Source: Mycobacterium sp.
GTDB taxonomy: Bacteria > Actinomycetota > Actinomycetes > Mycobacteriales > Mycobacteriaceae
Direction: 5' to 3'
NCBI GenBank assembly: GCA_020438905.1
Contig: JAGQTQ010000031.1
Coordinates: 36,129 to 79,302, forward strand
Length of the DNA: 43,174 nt
Shown in pieces: positions 1 to 9,016 of this stretch. Below the pieces are notes generated by a model. It had not been told where the DNA came from, did not search any database, and saw only the letters and a list, made by a program, of their open reading frames with translations. Positions within the stretch are counted from its first letter, which is position 1; every line of letters begins with the position of its first letter. The position numbers and the translations under genes are program-made.

Positions 1-130
1 TGGCCGGGGAGACCTCGAGTCGCCCTTCGACCTCGCGCAATTCGATCCGGCTTCCCGGCCGCAACCCGAGACGCTCCCGGACTTCCTTGGGAATGACAAC
101 CCGGCCGCCTGCATCAATGGTTGCCAGCAT
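1..130 (-). CDS. AbrB/SpoVT-type antitoxin, N-terminal part (cut by window edge)
   Basis: Reading leftward from an ATG at 130, the frame is open to the window edge, giving 43 residues. They begin MLATIDAGGRVVIPKEVRER and continue with LGLRPGSRIEL, the swapped-hairpin DNA-binding pattern of the SpoVT/AbrB family (G-R-hydrophobic-x-I-P-x-x-hydrophobic-R, then L-x-x-G). Such proteins are usually VapB-like antitoxins that repress their own operon and neutralise a PIN-domain toxin encoded just downstream. That toxin, if present, lies outside this window. The family call is secure; pairing with a VapC toxin is inference. Confidence 0.8.
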   Translation of the reverse strand, partial: MLATIDAGGRVVIPKEVRERLGLRPGSRIELREVEGRLEVSPA

Positions 131-181
131 GGTTTGACGATACCATCACACCGCGGTGGCTAGTTCGCTACCGTCGGCCCG

Positions 182-1693
182 GTGACGTTCTCAGGGACGC
201 GAATCTCCCGGGCCTGCGGCGCCGGGTTCCTCGCATTGGGTGTCGCGGTGGTGCCCGCCTGCGGCCGCCCGACCCTGCCTTCACCTGTCGGCCCCGTCGC
301 GCCCGCCCCGTCGCCTACGTCGACGAAACCGGAGCCGGACATCGCCCCGGAAGCCTTCCCGGCGGTGTCCCGGCTCGTCGACGACGCCATCGCCGCACCC
401 CGGATGCCCGGCGCGGTGATCCAGATCGGGCACGGCGGCACCGTCGTGTTTCGCCGCGCCTTCGGCGCTCGAAGGCTCGCTACCGAGCCGGGACTGGACG
501 GCGCCCTCGCCCCGGCCGAGCCGATGACCGCCGACACCATCTTCGATCTGGCGTCATTGACGAAGATCCTCGCCACGACCACCGCAGTCCTGCAGCTCTA
601 CGAGCGGGGCCTGGTGGGCATCGACGATCCCCTGCAGAACCACCTACCCGAATTCAACCCGGACGGCGACCCGCGGCGTGCCCGGGTGACGCTGCGAATG
701 CTGCTCACCCACACCTCCGGCCTCGGTGGGGACCTGAGCCGGCAAGGGCCGTGGGGACTGCTGGCGGCGGACAAGGCCGACGGCATTCAGCGCGCGCTGG
801 CCACACCGCTGGAGTTCGGCCCCGGGGAGGTATTCCACTACTCCGATATCGGTTTCATCCTGCTCGGCACCATGGTTGAGAGGCTCACCGGCCAGACTCT
901 CGATGTCTACGCCCAGCACGAGATCTTCGAGCCGCTGGGCATGCGCGACACCCGCTATCTGCCCGCGGCCAAGACCTGCGGACCCCACCAAACAATCGGC
1001 AACGCAATCGCTTTCAGCCCCGCCGAAACTCCGAACGGAACCTGCCCGGACGGCACGTGGAGCACCGACCTGCTGGCCCGCGTCGCACCGACGGCCCGCG
1101 ACGAGGACACCCCCGACATCAACCCCGACTTCAACCGGCTGCTTCGCGGCACCGTCCACGACCCCACCGCCCGCCGAATGGGCGGCGTGGCCGGCAGCGC
1201 CGGGGTGTTCTCCACCGCCGCGGACGTCGGCAGGTACGCCCAGGGTCTGCTCGACCGGCTCGCCGGGCGCCCCAGCGCGTTCCCGCTGCGGCAATCCACC
1301 CTGGAGTTGATGACCACACCGCAGCAGCCCGGGCACCACCCAGGACAGGTCCAGGCCGCCGAGAACGCCTCACGGGCGGCTATCGCGCAGGGCCCCAACC
1401 TCGAGAACCCCCTGCTCGCACCCCACTACCCGGCGATTGCGGGGCAGTTCCTGCGCGGCTTCGGGTGGGACATCGACACCTACCAGTCCACCCCGCGCGG
1501 CATGGTCTTTCCGGTCGGCAGCTTCGGCCACACCGGCTTCACCGGTGTGACGATATGGATCGACCCCGGATCGGACAGCTACATCGTGTTGCTGGGCAAT
1601 GTGATTCATCAGCGTGGCGGCCCGCCCATCGCGACGCTGAGTGGCGAGGTGGCCACCACCGCGGCCCGTGCACTGCATCTGTACGGAAGTTAG
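182..1693 (+). CDS. Beta-lactamase-fold serine hydrolase, probable lipoprotein
   Basis: A 503-residue protein of the class C beta-lactamase/esterase family (PF00144). The N-terminus has a hydrophobic stretch ending VVPAC (Cys27), a plausible lipobox, followed by a Pro/Ala/Ser linker, so it is probably a cell-surface lipoprotein. The catalytic SxxK is S125-L-T-K128 in DLASLTK. The second motif is YSD in FHYSDIGF, and the KTG-like element is HTG in FGHTGFTG near the C-terminus. GTG at 182 is used because it precedes the signal sequence. Substrate is unknown: family members are esterases, DD-peptidases or amidases. The GH3 gene starts 3 nt after the stop, so the two were probably co-transcribed. 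Confidence 0.85.
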   Translation: MTFSGTRISRACGAGFLALGVAVVPACGRPTLPSPVGPVAPAPSPTSTKPEPDIAPEAFPAVSRLVDDAIAAPRMPGAVIQIGHGGTVVFRRAFGARRLATEPGLDGALAPAEPMTADTIFDLASLTKILATTTAVLQLYERGLVGIDDPLQNHLPEFNPDGDPRRARVTLRMLLTHTSGLGGDLSRQGPWGLLAADKADGIQRALATPLEFGPGEVFHYSDIGFILLGTMVERLTGQTLDVYAQHEIFEPLGMRDTRYLPAAKTCGPHQTIGNAIAFSPAETPNGTCPDGTWSTDLLARVAPTARDEDTPDINPDFNRLLRGTVHDPTARRMGGVAGSAGVFSTAADVGRYAQGLLDRLAGRPSAFPLRQSTLELMTTPQQPGHHPGQVQAAENASRAAIAQGPNLENPLLAPHYPAIAGQFLRGFGWDIDTYQSTPRGMVFPVGSFGHTGFTGVTIWIDPGSDSYIVLLGNVIHQRGGPPIATLSGEVATTAARALHLYGS

Positions 1694-1696
1694 CCG

Positions 1697-3879
1697 ATGC
1701 CCGCTTCCGACCCGATATGCCCTGCCGGTACCGCTTTCGCCGCCGCGGTCGACGCCGTACGCCGGGGCGATCAGGGCATCGCCGACGCCGCAGAGGCTCT
1801 GACCCGCCGGCTGACCGGCGAGGAGCTGCTCTGGCTGCTCGACGGCGACCTGACGATGCTGCGCGGTATCACCGGAATGTCGCAGCGCTACAACAGCGTT
1901 CCGTTCGCCGCCGGACGTATCGACCGACTCGGCATCCCCGGCATCCGTTTCACCGACGGCCCGCGCGGGGTGACACTGGGAACCTCGACGGCGTTCCCGG
2001 TGGCCCTGGCCCGGGCCGCTACGTGGGATCCCGAGTTGGAGTGCGCCGTCGCCGACGCCATCGGGGCCGAGGCCCGAGCGCAGGGCGCGAACCTGTGGGC
2101 CGGGATCTGCGTGAACCTCGCCCCCGCCCCCGGCTGGGGCCGCACGCAGGAGTCCTACGGCGAGGATCCCGTGCTCCTGGGGCGATGGGCGCCGCGGCCG
2201 TCAAGGGGGCCAGTCCGTGGATGATGACCTGCGTGAAGCATTTCGCGCTGAACTCGATGGAGGAGGCGAGGTTCCGGGTCGACGTCCGGGTCGACGAGGA
2301 TGTGCTGCGCGAGGTGTATCTGCCGCACTTCCGCACCGTCGTGGAGGCCGGGGCGGATTGCGTGATGAGCGCCTACAACTCGGTCAACGGCACCTGGGCG
2401 GGGCAGAATCGGCACCTGCTCACCGACATCCTGCGCGGGGACTGGGCCTTCGGCGGATTCGTGATGACCGACTTCGTCTGGGGCCTGCGCGATCCGGTCG
2501 GATCGGTCGGCGCGGGACAGGATCTGGAGATGCCGTTTCGCCAACAGCGTGCGGCCGCCCTGCCGGCCGCCCTGGCCGCCGGGACTCTGTCCCGCGGCGA
2601 CGTCGAACGGGCCGCGCGCCGACACCTGTCGACCCAGATTCGACTCGCCCTGCGCGCGCGGCCCACACCACCCGTGCAGGTCGTGGCATCGGAGCGACAC
2701 CGGTGCCTGGCCCGGGAAGTGGCGACTCGAGGCGCGGTGCTGTTGCGTAACCGGTGCGCCGACGGCACTCCGGCGCTCCCCCTCGCCGACGGGGTGGTCT
2801 CACGGGTAGCCCTGCTCGGCGCGCTGGCCGACCAGCCCAACCAGGGCGACGTCGGGTCGTCGATGGTGACTCCGCCCTCTTCGGTCACCATCCTCGACGG
2901 GCTGCGGGAGCGTCTGGGCGACAGGCTGATTCACGTGACGGGTGGCGACCCGGGCGCCGGTGCCGCCGCCGCGCGCGGGGCCGATGCAGCGGTGGTCGTG
3001 GTGGGACTCTCCTCGGTGGACGAAGGCGAGTCGCTGATCGGGGTGGACGTCGAATCGACGCGGTTACTCGGCGGCATCGCCAGGTTCCGACCGCTCGCCG
3101 CGGCGTTGGTCAGGGTGGCCGCCCGAGTGGCGAAACGCAAGAAGTTCGGCGGAGACCGCCGTGATCTCCGACTACACGGCGACGACGTCGCCCTCATCAT
3201 GGCGGTGGCCGAAGCCAATCGCCGTACCATCGTCGTCGTGATCGGCGGGGGCACCATCGTGCTCGATCCCTGGGACACTCAGGTGGCGGCGGTGTTGCTG
3301 GCCTGGTACCCCGGAATGGAGGGGGGCCGCGCGGTTGCCGATGTTCCGCTCGGGGACGCCGAGCCATGCGGGCGGCTGCCGATGGCCATCCCCCACCGCC
3401 AAGCCGACCTGCCGGTGCTGGACTGGGACGCGAGCACCGTCACCTACGACCGCTGGTGGGGACAGCGCAAGCTCGACCGCGACGGCATACCGGCCGCCTA
3501 TCCGCTCGGATTCGGTTTGGGCTACACCACGTTCGCGGTCACGGACCTGGACGTTGGAAACCTCGACGGCGAAGGCTTCCGCGCCTCGGTCCGCGTCACC
3601 AACACCGGGGCACGTCCCGGGCGACACGTCGTGCAGATCTACGCGGTACTGCCCGCCGACACCGGACGCCCGACCCACCACCTGCTCGGCTTCCGATCGG
3701 TAGCCCTGGAGGCCGGGATGACGGACCGCGTCATCGTCGACTGCTCCATCCGACCGGTCCAGCGTTGGGCAGGTGCCCGTTTCGTCCTCGACGACCGCAC
3801 GGTCACCATCCGGGCCGCCTCGTACGCCGGTGACCCGACGGCTCTCGACGGGGTCCTGGACCCGGATGGCGCGCGCTGA
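1697..3879 (+). pseudogene. Glycoside hydrolase family 3 beta-glucosidase-like, single frameshift
   Basis: About 727 residues of a GH3 enzyme split over two frames. Frame one runs from ATG 1697 through GIPGIRFTDGPRG and APGWGRTQESYGEDPVLLG. The match then continues in another frame from ATG 2185 (MGAAAVKG) through CVKHFALNS, the region of the catalytic nucleophile GGFVMTDFVWG (Asp), the alpha/beta sandwich domain and a C-terminal fibronectin III-like domain (GFGLGYTTF onward). The relation of frames fits loss of one base at about 2184. Everything else is full length and undecayed, so this is a recent mutation or a sequencing error. In life the family removes terminal beta-glycosides. The upstream serine hydrolase is 3 nt away and the downstream channel gene begins within 2 nt. 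Confidence 0.85.
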
Positions 3880-3880
3880 G

Positions 3881-5176
3881 ATGGGCAGACCGCACCGCCG
3901 GAACCTGGAATTCGCCTGCGCGGTCCTGGCGATCGGCCTGCTGGCGGGGCTGGCCGGCGCCGCCACGACCTGGCTGCTCCACGTCATCGAGCACCTCACC
4001 TACCACTACCGGTTCGGCAGTCTGCTCGACGGCGTCACCGGCGCCAGCCCGATCCGGCGCGCCCTCGGCCCCGCGATCGGCGGGGCGCTGGCCGGGCTGG
4101 GGTGGTGGCTGCTGCGGCGCCACACCCGGGTTCCGCCGCTATCGGAAGCCATCGCCAACGGGGGAAGGCTGCCGGGACGGGCGTTGTCCCTCGACGCCGC
4201 CCTGCAGATTCTGGTAGTCGGGACCGGAGCCTCACTGGGACGGGAGGGGGCGCCGCGCCAGGTCGCCGCGGCGCTCGGCGACCGCGGAACCTCGCGATGG
4301 TCGCTGACACCGGAGGACCGGCAGATCCTGTTGAGCTGTGCGGCCGGGGCCGGCCTGGCCGCCGTCTACAGCGTTCCACTCGGCGGTGCGTTGTTCGCGA
4401 TCCAGATCCTGTTGCGGCGGTGGAGTCTGCGCATCACCGGCACCGCGCTGATCACCTCCAGCCTGGCCGTCGCGGTGGCCGCGCCGATCACCCACCTCGA
4501 GGTGCCGCTGCACTGGCCCGATGCGGACGTTTCCTACCTGCTCACCTTTCTGTCGATTCTCCTGGCCCCGCTGGCCCTGGCGGTCGGCACCGCGTTCAAC
4601 CGTTTGATGGACTTCGCCCGGGCCCGTCGGGTCGGCGACTCGTGGTTGTTGATCCCGGCCATCGCCACCGCCGGACTGGCGGTGGGCCTGTGTTCCCACT
4701 ACCTGCCGGAACTGCCCGGCAACGGCAAGAGCGTCCTGACGGTCAGCATCAGCAGCGGGCTGACGTTGACCTCGGCCGCGGCCCTATTGATTCTCAAGCC
4801 CTTACTCACCGCGTTCTACCTGCGCACCGGCGCCGTCGGCGGCCTGTTGACGCCGGCCCTGGCCACCGGCGCGGCGATGGGATCGCTGGTGGCGTTTTCG
4901 GTCAACGCCTGGACGCCGCTGCACGTCAGCGTGCCGGCGGTGTCCCTCGCCGCTGCCGCGGCGGTGCTGGCCGTCACCCAGGGGGCCTGGTTGTGGTCGG
5001 CGCTGTTCGTCTGGGAGCTGGCCCGGCCGCCGCTGTGGTTGCTGATCGTGTTCGGCGCCGCCGCGCTGGCCGCCCAGCTGCTCGAACAGTTGGTGACCAA
5101 CCGCGGCGACGGGGTGCCCAGTGCGCCCTTCAACGCCGGGACAGGCCCTCTTCCAGAGCGTCGAGAATCTGCCTGA
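3881..5176 (+). CDS. ClC-family chloride channel/transporter
   Basis: A 431-residue membrane protein with about ten hydrophobic segments. Family signatures are GTGASLGREGAP (residues 114-125, the GREGP selectivity-filter motif with Pro replaced by Ala) and GAVGGLLTPALATGA (the GxFxP element) in the C-terminal half. The usual GSGIP motif is not recognisable; the equivalent position reads VPPLSEAIANGG, so the anion path may be atypical. No CBS domains follow. ATG 3881 lies 1 nt after the GH3 stop; an in-frame ATG at 3866 would overlap that gene by 14 nt. The 3-prime end overlaps the convergent cutC gene by 47 nt. It probably moves chloride or a related anion, possibly in exchange with protons. 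Confidence 0.85.
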   Translation: MGRPHRRNLEFACAVLAIGLLAGLAGAATTWLLHVIEHLTYHYRFGSLLDGVTGASPIRRALGPAIGGALAGLGWWLLRRHTRVPPLSEAIANGGRLPGRALSLDAALQILVVGTGASLGREGAPRQVAAALGDRGTSRWSLTPEDRQILLSCAAGAGLAAVYSVPLGGALFAIQILLRRWSLRITGTALITSSLAVAVAAPITHLEVPLHWPDADVSYLLTFLSILLAPLALAVGTAFNRLMDFARARRVGDSWLLIPAIATAGLAVGLCSHYLPELPGNGKSVLTVSISSGLTLTSAAALLILKPLLTAFYLRTGAVGGLLTPALATGAAMGSLVAFSVNAWTPLHVSVPAVSLAAAAAVLAVTQGAWLWSALFVWELARPPLWLLIVFGAAALAAQLLEQLVTNRGDGVPSAPFNAGTGPLPERRESA

Positions 5177-5882
5177 GTCGAGTCACCTCATCGGGATCGA
5201 TGCTGACCGAATCGAGCGACTCCTCGAGCGCCGGATTCACGTACCGCATCCGGGTCGCGCGCAGCGTCCGGGCCGAACTGTGAAAAGCGGTGGCACCGGT
5301 AAACGTCGCGATCTCGAGAACATTGGTGGACCTGACACCGGATCCCGGCATGATCGTGATCCGGTCGCCGGCCGCCTCGACCAGATTCTTGAGCACTGCC
5401 TTGCCCTCTTCGACGTTGGGATGCAGACCGCTGGTGAGGATCCGGGCACATCCCAGGTCAATGACCTCATCCAGCGCGGCCAGCGGATCCCTGACCCGGT
5501 CGAAGGCCCGGTGGAAGGTGACCTGCATCGACGCGGCGTGGTGGATCAGCTCGGCGCATCGCTGAATGTCGATACTGCCGTCGTCAGCCAGCATGCCGAT
5601 CACCACACCGTCGCACCCCAACGCCGCACACTGCTTGACGTCGGCGACCATCGCGTCGAATTCCATTGCGTTGTAGAGGAAGTCGCCACCTCGCGGGCGG
5701 ATGATCGGAAACAGCTGAAGAGAGGTGGCCTGTCTTGCGGTGGCGATCATCCCGTAGGAGGGTGTGGTGCCCCCCTCGTGTGGGTTGGCGCATAGTTCAA
5801 TCCGATCGGCGCCTCGTTCCTGGGCGATCAGGCACGACGCGAGATCGAAGGCGATGACCTCTAACTCCGTCTGGCCCTCCAT
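5130..5882 (-). CDS. cutC: CutC-family protein
   Basis: A 250-residue TIM-barrel protein of the CutC family (PF03932). Recognisable family blocks are RIELCANPHEGGTTPSYGMI near residue 26, PIIRPRGGDFLY, GCDGVVIGML, VTFHRAFD and RILTSGL. Length matches the family. CutC has long been linked to copper homeostasis, but its biochemical activity is not established, so metal handling should be read as tentative. It is cytoplasmic. It converges on and overlaps the ClC gene by 47 nt. The universal stress gene ends 15 nt upstream on the same strand, so the two may be one transcript. Confidence 0.9.
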   Translation of the reverse strand: MEGQTELEVIAFDLASCLIAQERGADRIELCANPHEGGTTPSYGMIATARQATSLQLFPIIRPRGGDFLYNAMEFDAMVADVKQCAALGCDGVVIGMLADDGSIDIQRCAELIHHAASMQVTFHRAFDRVRDPLAALDEVIDLGCARILTSGLHPNVEEGKAVLKNLVEAAGDRITIMPGSGVRSTNVLEIATFTGATAFHSSARTLRATRMRYVNPALEESLDSVSIDPDEVTRLRQILDALEEGLSRR

Positions 5883-5897
5883 CGTGCGTAACGTCGG

Positions 5898-6791
5898 CTA
5901 CCGAACCACCAGCACCGGACATTCGGCGTGGTGGATGAGGCTCTGGCTGACCGTGCCGAGGATCGTGTCGGCGAGCTTGCCTCGGCCGTGGCTGCCCACC
6001 ACTACCAGCTGGGCCTCCCGCGACAGATCGGTGAGGCCTTTGGCCGGGCTGACGTCCTGGAAAACCTTGTTCACGTGAGCGTTGGGGTACCTGGCGGCCA
6101 GCGGTGCGACCAACTCGTCCATCCGTTGGCGCTGCTGGGACTCCAGCATCTTCAGCAGCGGCCAGTCCATGTTGCCCTGGCCGCCCAGGTCGCCCATGCC
6201 GACCGCCGCACCGATCTCCCACATGTGCACGACGGTCAACGGCGCGCGCAGCGTGCGGGCGATGTCGAACGCCTCGGCCAGCGCGTGGTCGGACTTATCG
6301 GATTCGTCGATGCCCACGACGACGGGCAGCGGCTTGCCGGTCCGTTTCGCCAGCGGTGCCCGCCAGACCACGACCGGGCACCGGGTGCGGTGCACGATCC
6401 GCAGGGCGTGCCCGCCCAAGACGCGATGGTCGGCGGCACCCGTGCCCACCACCACCAGCCGGGCAGATCGCGAGGCCTCGGCCAGAGCGGTCGCAACACC
6501 GCTTTTGACGGCCATCGTGTCTATAGCGAGATCGGGATGCTTGGAGCGCACGTCGAGCTCGGCCGCGGCGAGCACGGCGTCGCCGTCGGTGGGGGCCCCG
6601 AGCACCGCGGGCGCGCCGGTGCCGAGGAAGTGGAAGTCAAGCTTCGGAACGGCATGCACCAGCGTCAGCGGCAACCCCGCCCGGGCGGCGAATTCCGCGG
6701 CCCACCGGGCGGCGCCGAGTGCCGCATCGGATCCGTCGATACCGGCGACAACGGCCGTTCGGTCAGCTGCGGTGTTCATGCCGGTGCTCAC
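5898..6791 (-). CDS. Tandem-domain universal stress protein
   Basis: A 297-residue protein with two UspA domains (about residues 12-150 and 160-297). The second has the canonical ATP-binding pattern GSHGRGKLADTILGTVSQS; the first has the weaker GTGAADHRVLGGHALRIV. This tandem architecture is typical of mycobacterial Usp proteins induced by hypoxia or nitric oxide and thought to bind ATP. GTG at 6791 is favoured because a TANNNT hexamer (TAGGGT, 6799-6804 read leftward) lies 7 nt upstream, as in leaderless transcripts; ATG 6779 is the alternative. No convincing DosR box was found. Confident on family, not on physiological trigger. Confidence 0.9.
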   Translation of the reverse strand: MSTGMNTAADRTAVVAGIDGSDAALGAARWAAEFAARAGLPLTLVHAVPKLDFHFLGTGAPAVLGAPTDGDAVLAAAELDVRSKHPDLAIDTMAVKSGVATALAEASRSARLVVVGTGAADHRVLGGHALRIVHRTRCPVVVWRAPLAKRTGKPLPVVVGIDESDKSDHALAEAFDIARTLRAPLTVVHMWEIGAAVGMGDLGGQGNMDWPLLKMLESQQRQRMDELVAPLAARYPNAHVNKVFQDVSPAKGLTDLSREAQLVVVGSHGRGKLADTILGTVSQSLIHHAECPVLVVR

Positions 6792-6837
6792 ACCTGGGAC
6801 CCTATTCGGTCCGGATCGAGGATCCGGCTCGGGGCGA

Positions 6838-7812
6838 TCAGTTGACCGTGATGTGGACGTGGTCGAAGTGCGCCGCCACCCGCCACATCGTGTACGAGAC
6901 GCCGAACCGTGCGGCCTGGCTCTGGATATCGGCGTTGATGGCGTCTCCGAGCCCCATGTCGGAGCCGATCATGATGTCCAGCGCGCGGCCGCTGGGGTGA
7001 TCCGGAAGCGGATCGGCCCGGACCCCGCCGATCGAGCGCACCCCGGGATAGGTGGTCATGATGTATTGCATCAGCCGTCGTGCGTTGGGGACCAGACCGT
7101 TCACCCCGACCGTGGGCATGGGGGCGACAATGCCCATGGCCGCCAACACCGCCGACGGCTGGGCTGTCAGCGCGGCCTCGTCGGCTACGGCCGCCAGTTG
7201 CACCTTCAGTTCGGCCTGTTGCTTCTGCAGACCGGCCCGGATCGAGGCAGCCGCATCGGCGGCGGCCCTGGCCTCGGCCGCGGATTTCGCCGATGCGGCC
7301 TCGCTGATCTGGATCTCTTGGATCGACTGGCGGAAGCCCTGCATCTGCCCGGAAGCCTGCACGGCCATCACCCGCTGGACGGAAAGCCGGTCGATCAGCC
7401 GTGCGGGCGACGCAGATGTGAGGATCGCAGTGGCGGCGTCGGCGCGTCCACCCATGTAGACCGCGGCGGCGATCTTGTCGACACCGCGCTGGTAGTCGGC
7501 CAGTCGCACCTTGGCGCCCTCAAGGGCGGCCAGATCCTGTTCCTGCTTGGCGTCGGCCTCGGCCAGAACACGCATCTTGTTGTCGAAATCCGCCTGAGCG
7601 GCATTGATGGTCTGGCTCAGCTGCTCGACCTTCTTGTTGAGCTCGTTGAGTTTGGTCAGCAGGTCCTGGGACGGCTCGGCAGAGGCCGCACCACTCCATC
7701 CCGTGGCAAGCGTTGCGAGTGCGAGTGCAACTCCGGCGAAACGGCTGCGGAAACCTGACTTTGCGACAACCGGGGCGTGAAACTTCAAAACTGCGAGTCC
7801 TTTGCCTACCAT
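6838..7812 (-). CDS. Exported coiled-coil protein with C-terminal ARB_07466-like domain
   Basis: A 324-residue secreted protein. A long signal peptide (about residues 1-45, ending GAASA) is followed by an Ala/Gln/Lys-rich coiled coil (about 50-210), like the N-terminal part of mycobacterial Rip/NlpC-type hydrolases. The C-terminal domain contains PGVRSIGGVRADPLPDHPSG, then RALDIMI and HFDHVHITVN. That His/Asp pattern resembles the M15-like domain seen at the ends of actinobacterial cell-wall proteins. A role in peptidoglycan metabolism is inferred. ATG 7812 has a GGAGAAG ribosome site about 7 nt upstream. The gene upstream on the same strand ends 87 bp away. Confidence 0.8.
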   Translation of the reverse strand: MVGKGLAVLKFHAPVVAKSGFRSRFAGVALALATLATGWSGAASAEPSQDLLTKLNELNKKVEQLSQTINAAQADFDNKMRVLAEADAKQEQDLAALEGAKVRLADYQRGVDKIAAAVYMGGRADAATAILTSASPARLIDRLSVQRVMAVQASGQMQGFRQSIQEIQISEAASAKSAAEARAAADAAASIRAGLQKQQAELKVQLAAVADEAALTAQPSAVLAAMGIVAPMPTVGVNGLVPNARRLMQYIMTTYPGVRSIGGVRADPLPDHPSGRALDIMIGSDMGLGDAINADIQSQAARFGVSYTMWRVAAHFDHVHITVN

Positions 7813-7899
7813 CGGCGACTTCTCCGCCGATCTACCTGTCGATCTACGTTAGGTCTCGATCAGGTTACGAAACGGTCTCACCGTTGTCCAACGGTCAGA

Positions 7900-8163
7900 T
7901 TAGGAATCAGCTGTGAACTTGTGGCTCGGTGTCCACACCCAGCTGCAGTCGGCTTTGACCGACCCGCGACGGTAACCCGTCGTGGCGCGGAATTCCAACT
8001 CGCCGGGGATAGAAGCCGCGTATCCGCAGGTGTCGACTAGGCCCCGCAAGGTGACGATGGGCCCATTGCCAAGCGGCGACAGCTCTCGGCAGTGGACATC
8101 CAATTCTGTCCCATTGTTCACAATGGCCACTTTGGTAACATCGACTCGTGCCGGATTCGTCAT
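7900..8163 (-). CDS. Hypothetical protein, small
   Basis: An 87-residue frame from ATG 8163 with ordinary composition: MTNPARVDVTKVAIVNNGTE, then LDVHCREL and a Cys pair (DTCGYAAS, KADCSWVW). I recognise no family. Three cysteines and a beta-rich look suggest a small, possibly exported domain, but no signal peptide is visible from this start. It diverges from and overlaps the DUF1906 gene by 16 bp, so one start may be wrong; later GTG codons in frame would remove the overlap. The frame avoids the Arg/Pro-rich look of shadow frames, which is the main reason to list it. Confidence 0.5.
   Translation of the reverse strand: MTNPARVDVTKVAIVNNGTELDVHCRELSPLGNGPIVTLRGLVDTCGYAASIPGELEFRATTGYRRGSVKADCSWVWTPSHKFTADS
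8136..8150 (+). promoter_or_regulatory. Leaderless-type -10 element for the DUF1906 gene
   Basis: TAACAT at 8136-8141 ends 6 nt before the GTG start at 8148. That is the TANNNT spacing at which mycobacterial transcription begins on the first base of the start codon. No Shine-Dalgarno sequence is visible. Confidence 0.5.
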
Positions 8164-8951
8164 GGACCCTCGGGCGTTCGCGGCCGGTGTCCCGAAGGGA
8201 TGCGCTCCGCTACGCCACCGCCGCGTCGGCATTGACCGGGCTGGGGACGGCGTCGGCCGCAATCGGCACGCCTGCGGCCGCGGCCGCAACTCCCCGGCTG
8301 ATCGACTTCGCCATGCGCCAGATCCCCGCTGAGCACATCCGGGCGGCCGGCTACTCCGGGGTGATCAACTACGTCTCACTCTCGCGCCCCGGCTCCTCCT
8401 TCGGTGCCAAGCCGATCACCCGGCCCTACGCGGAGTCACTGACCGCTGCCGGCCTGGTCATCGTCAGCAACTACCAGTACGGCAAGCCGGGCGGCACGGC
8501 GCCGTCGGATTTCACCCGCGGTTTCGCCGGCGGCGTGGCCGACGCGCGGACAGCCTGGCACCTGCACACGGCTGCCGGCGGCGGCCAGAGCGCCCCGATC
8601 TTCTTCAGTGTCGATGACGACATCAGCCGCGACACCTGGAACACACTCGCCCTTCAGTGGTTCCGTGGCATCAACTCGGTGCTCGGAGTGCAGCGCACCG
8701 GCGTCTACGGGGGGATCGACGTGTGCCGGTGGGCCGCCGCCGACGGCGTCATCGGGAGCTCACGCACACCCGGACGCCGATGGTCCTGGCAGACCCGGGC
8801 CTGGTCGGGCAATCAGATCGACCCAGCGGCGGTCCTCTACCAGCGCGTGGTGAGCACAGCATCGAATCCCGGTCCGATCGTCGGCGGGATCGAGGTCGAC
8901 GTCAACGATGTGCTGGCCGGCGATTGCGGTCAGTGGAATCTGCATCCCTGA
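8148..8951 (+). CDS. DUF1906 glycoside-hydrolase-like protein, Tat-exported (Rv2525c-like)
   Basis: A 267-residue protein with a twin-arginine signal (SRRDALRYATAASALTG, then an Ala-rich h-region ending near residue 47) and a DUF1906 domain beginning RLIDFAMRQIPAEHIRAAGY. The domain has the TIM-barrel features of GH25-like proteins: YSGVINYVS, the acidic strand PIFFSVDDD, GVYGGIDVC and the terminal IVGGIEVDVND. M. tuberculosis Rv2525c is the known relative, a Tat substrate attached to the cell wall with no proven enzymatic activity. GTG 8148 is supported by the leaderless-type -10. A hairpin follows the stop. Confidence 0.88.
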   Translation: MPDSSWTLGRSRPVSRRDALRYATAASALTGLGTASAAIGTPAAAAATPRLIDFAMRQIPAEHIRAAGYSGVINYVSLSRPGSSFGAKPITRPYAESLTAAGLVIVSNYQYGKPGGTAPSDFTRGFAGGVADARTAWHLHTAAGGGQSAPIFFSVDDDISRDTWNTLALQWFRGINSVLGVQRTGVYGGIDVCRWAAADGVIGSSRTPGRRWSWQTRAWSGNQIDPAAVLYQRVVSTASNPGPIVGGIEVDVNDVLAGDCGQWNLHP

Positions 8952-8957
8952 AGCCAT

Positions 8958-8986
8958 GACCCGCCCGCTCCCGATCCCGGCGGGTC
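8958..8986 (+). terminator. Hairpin after the DUF1906 gene
   Basis: GACCCGCC (8958-8965) pairs perfectly with GGCGGGTC (8979-8986) around a 13-nt loop, 7 nt after the stop codon. There is only a weak pyrimidine tail, as is common for actinobacterial terminators. Confidence 0.55.
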
Positions 8987-9016
8987 GTCCGGCTCTTCTG
9001 GCAGACTGAAACCGTC

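Noticed and set aside
6792-6812. GGGAC...GTCC resembling a DosR box upstream of the universal stress gene
   Set aside because: The spacing between the half-sites does not fit the 20-bp DosR consensus and the inner bases do not match.
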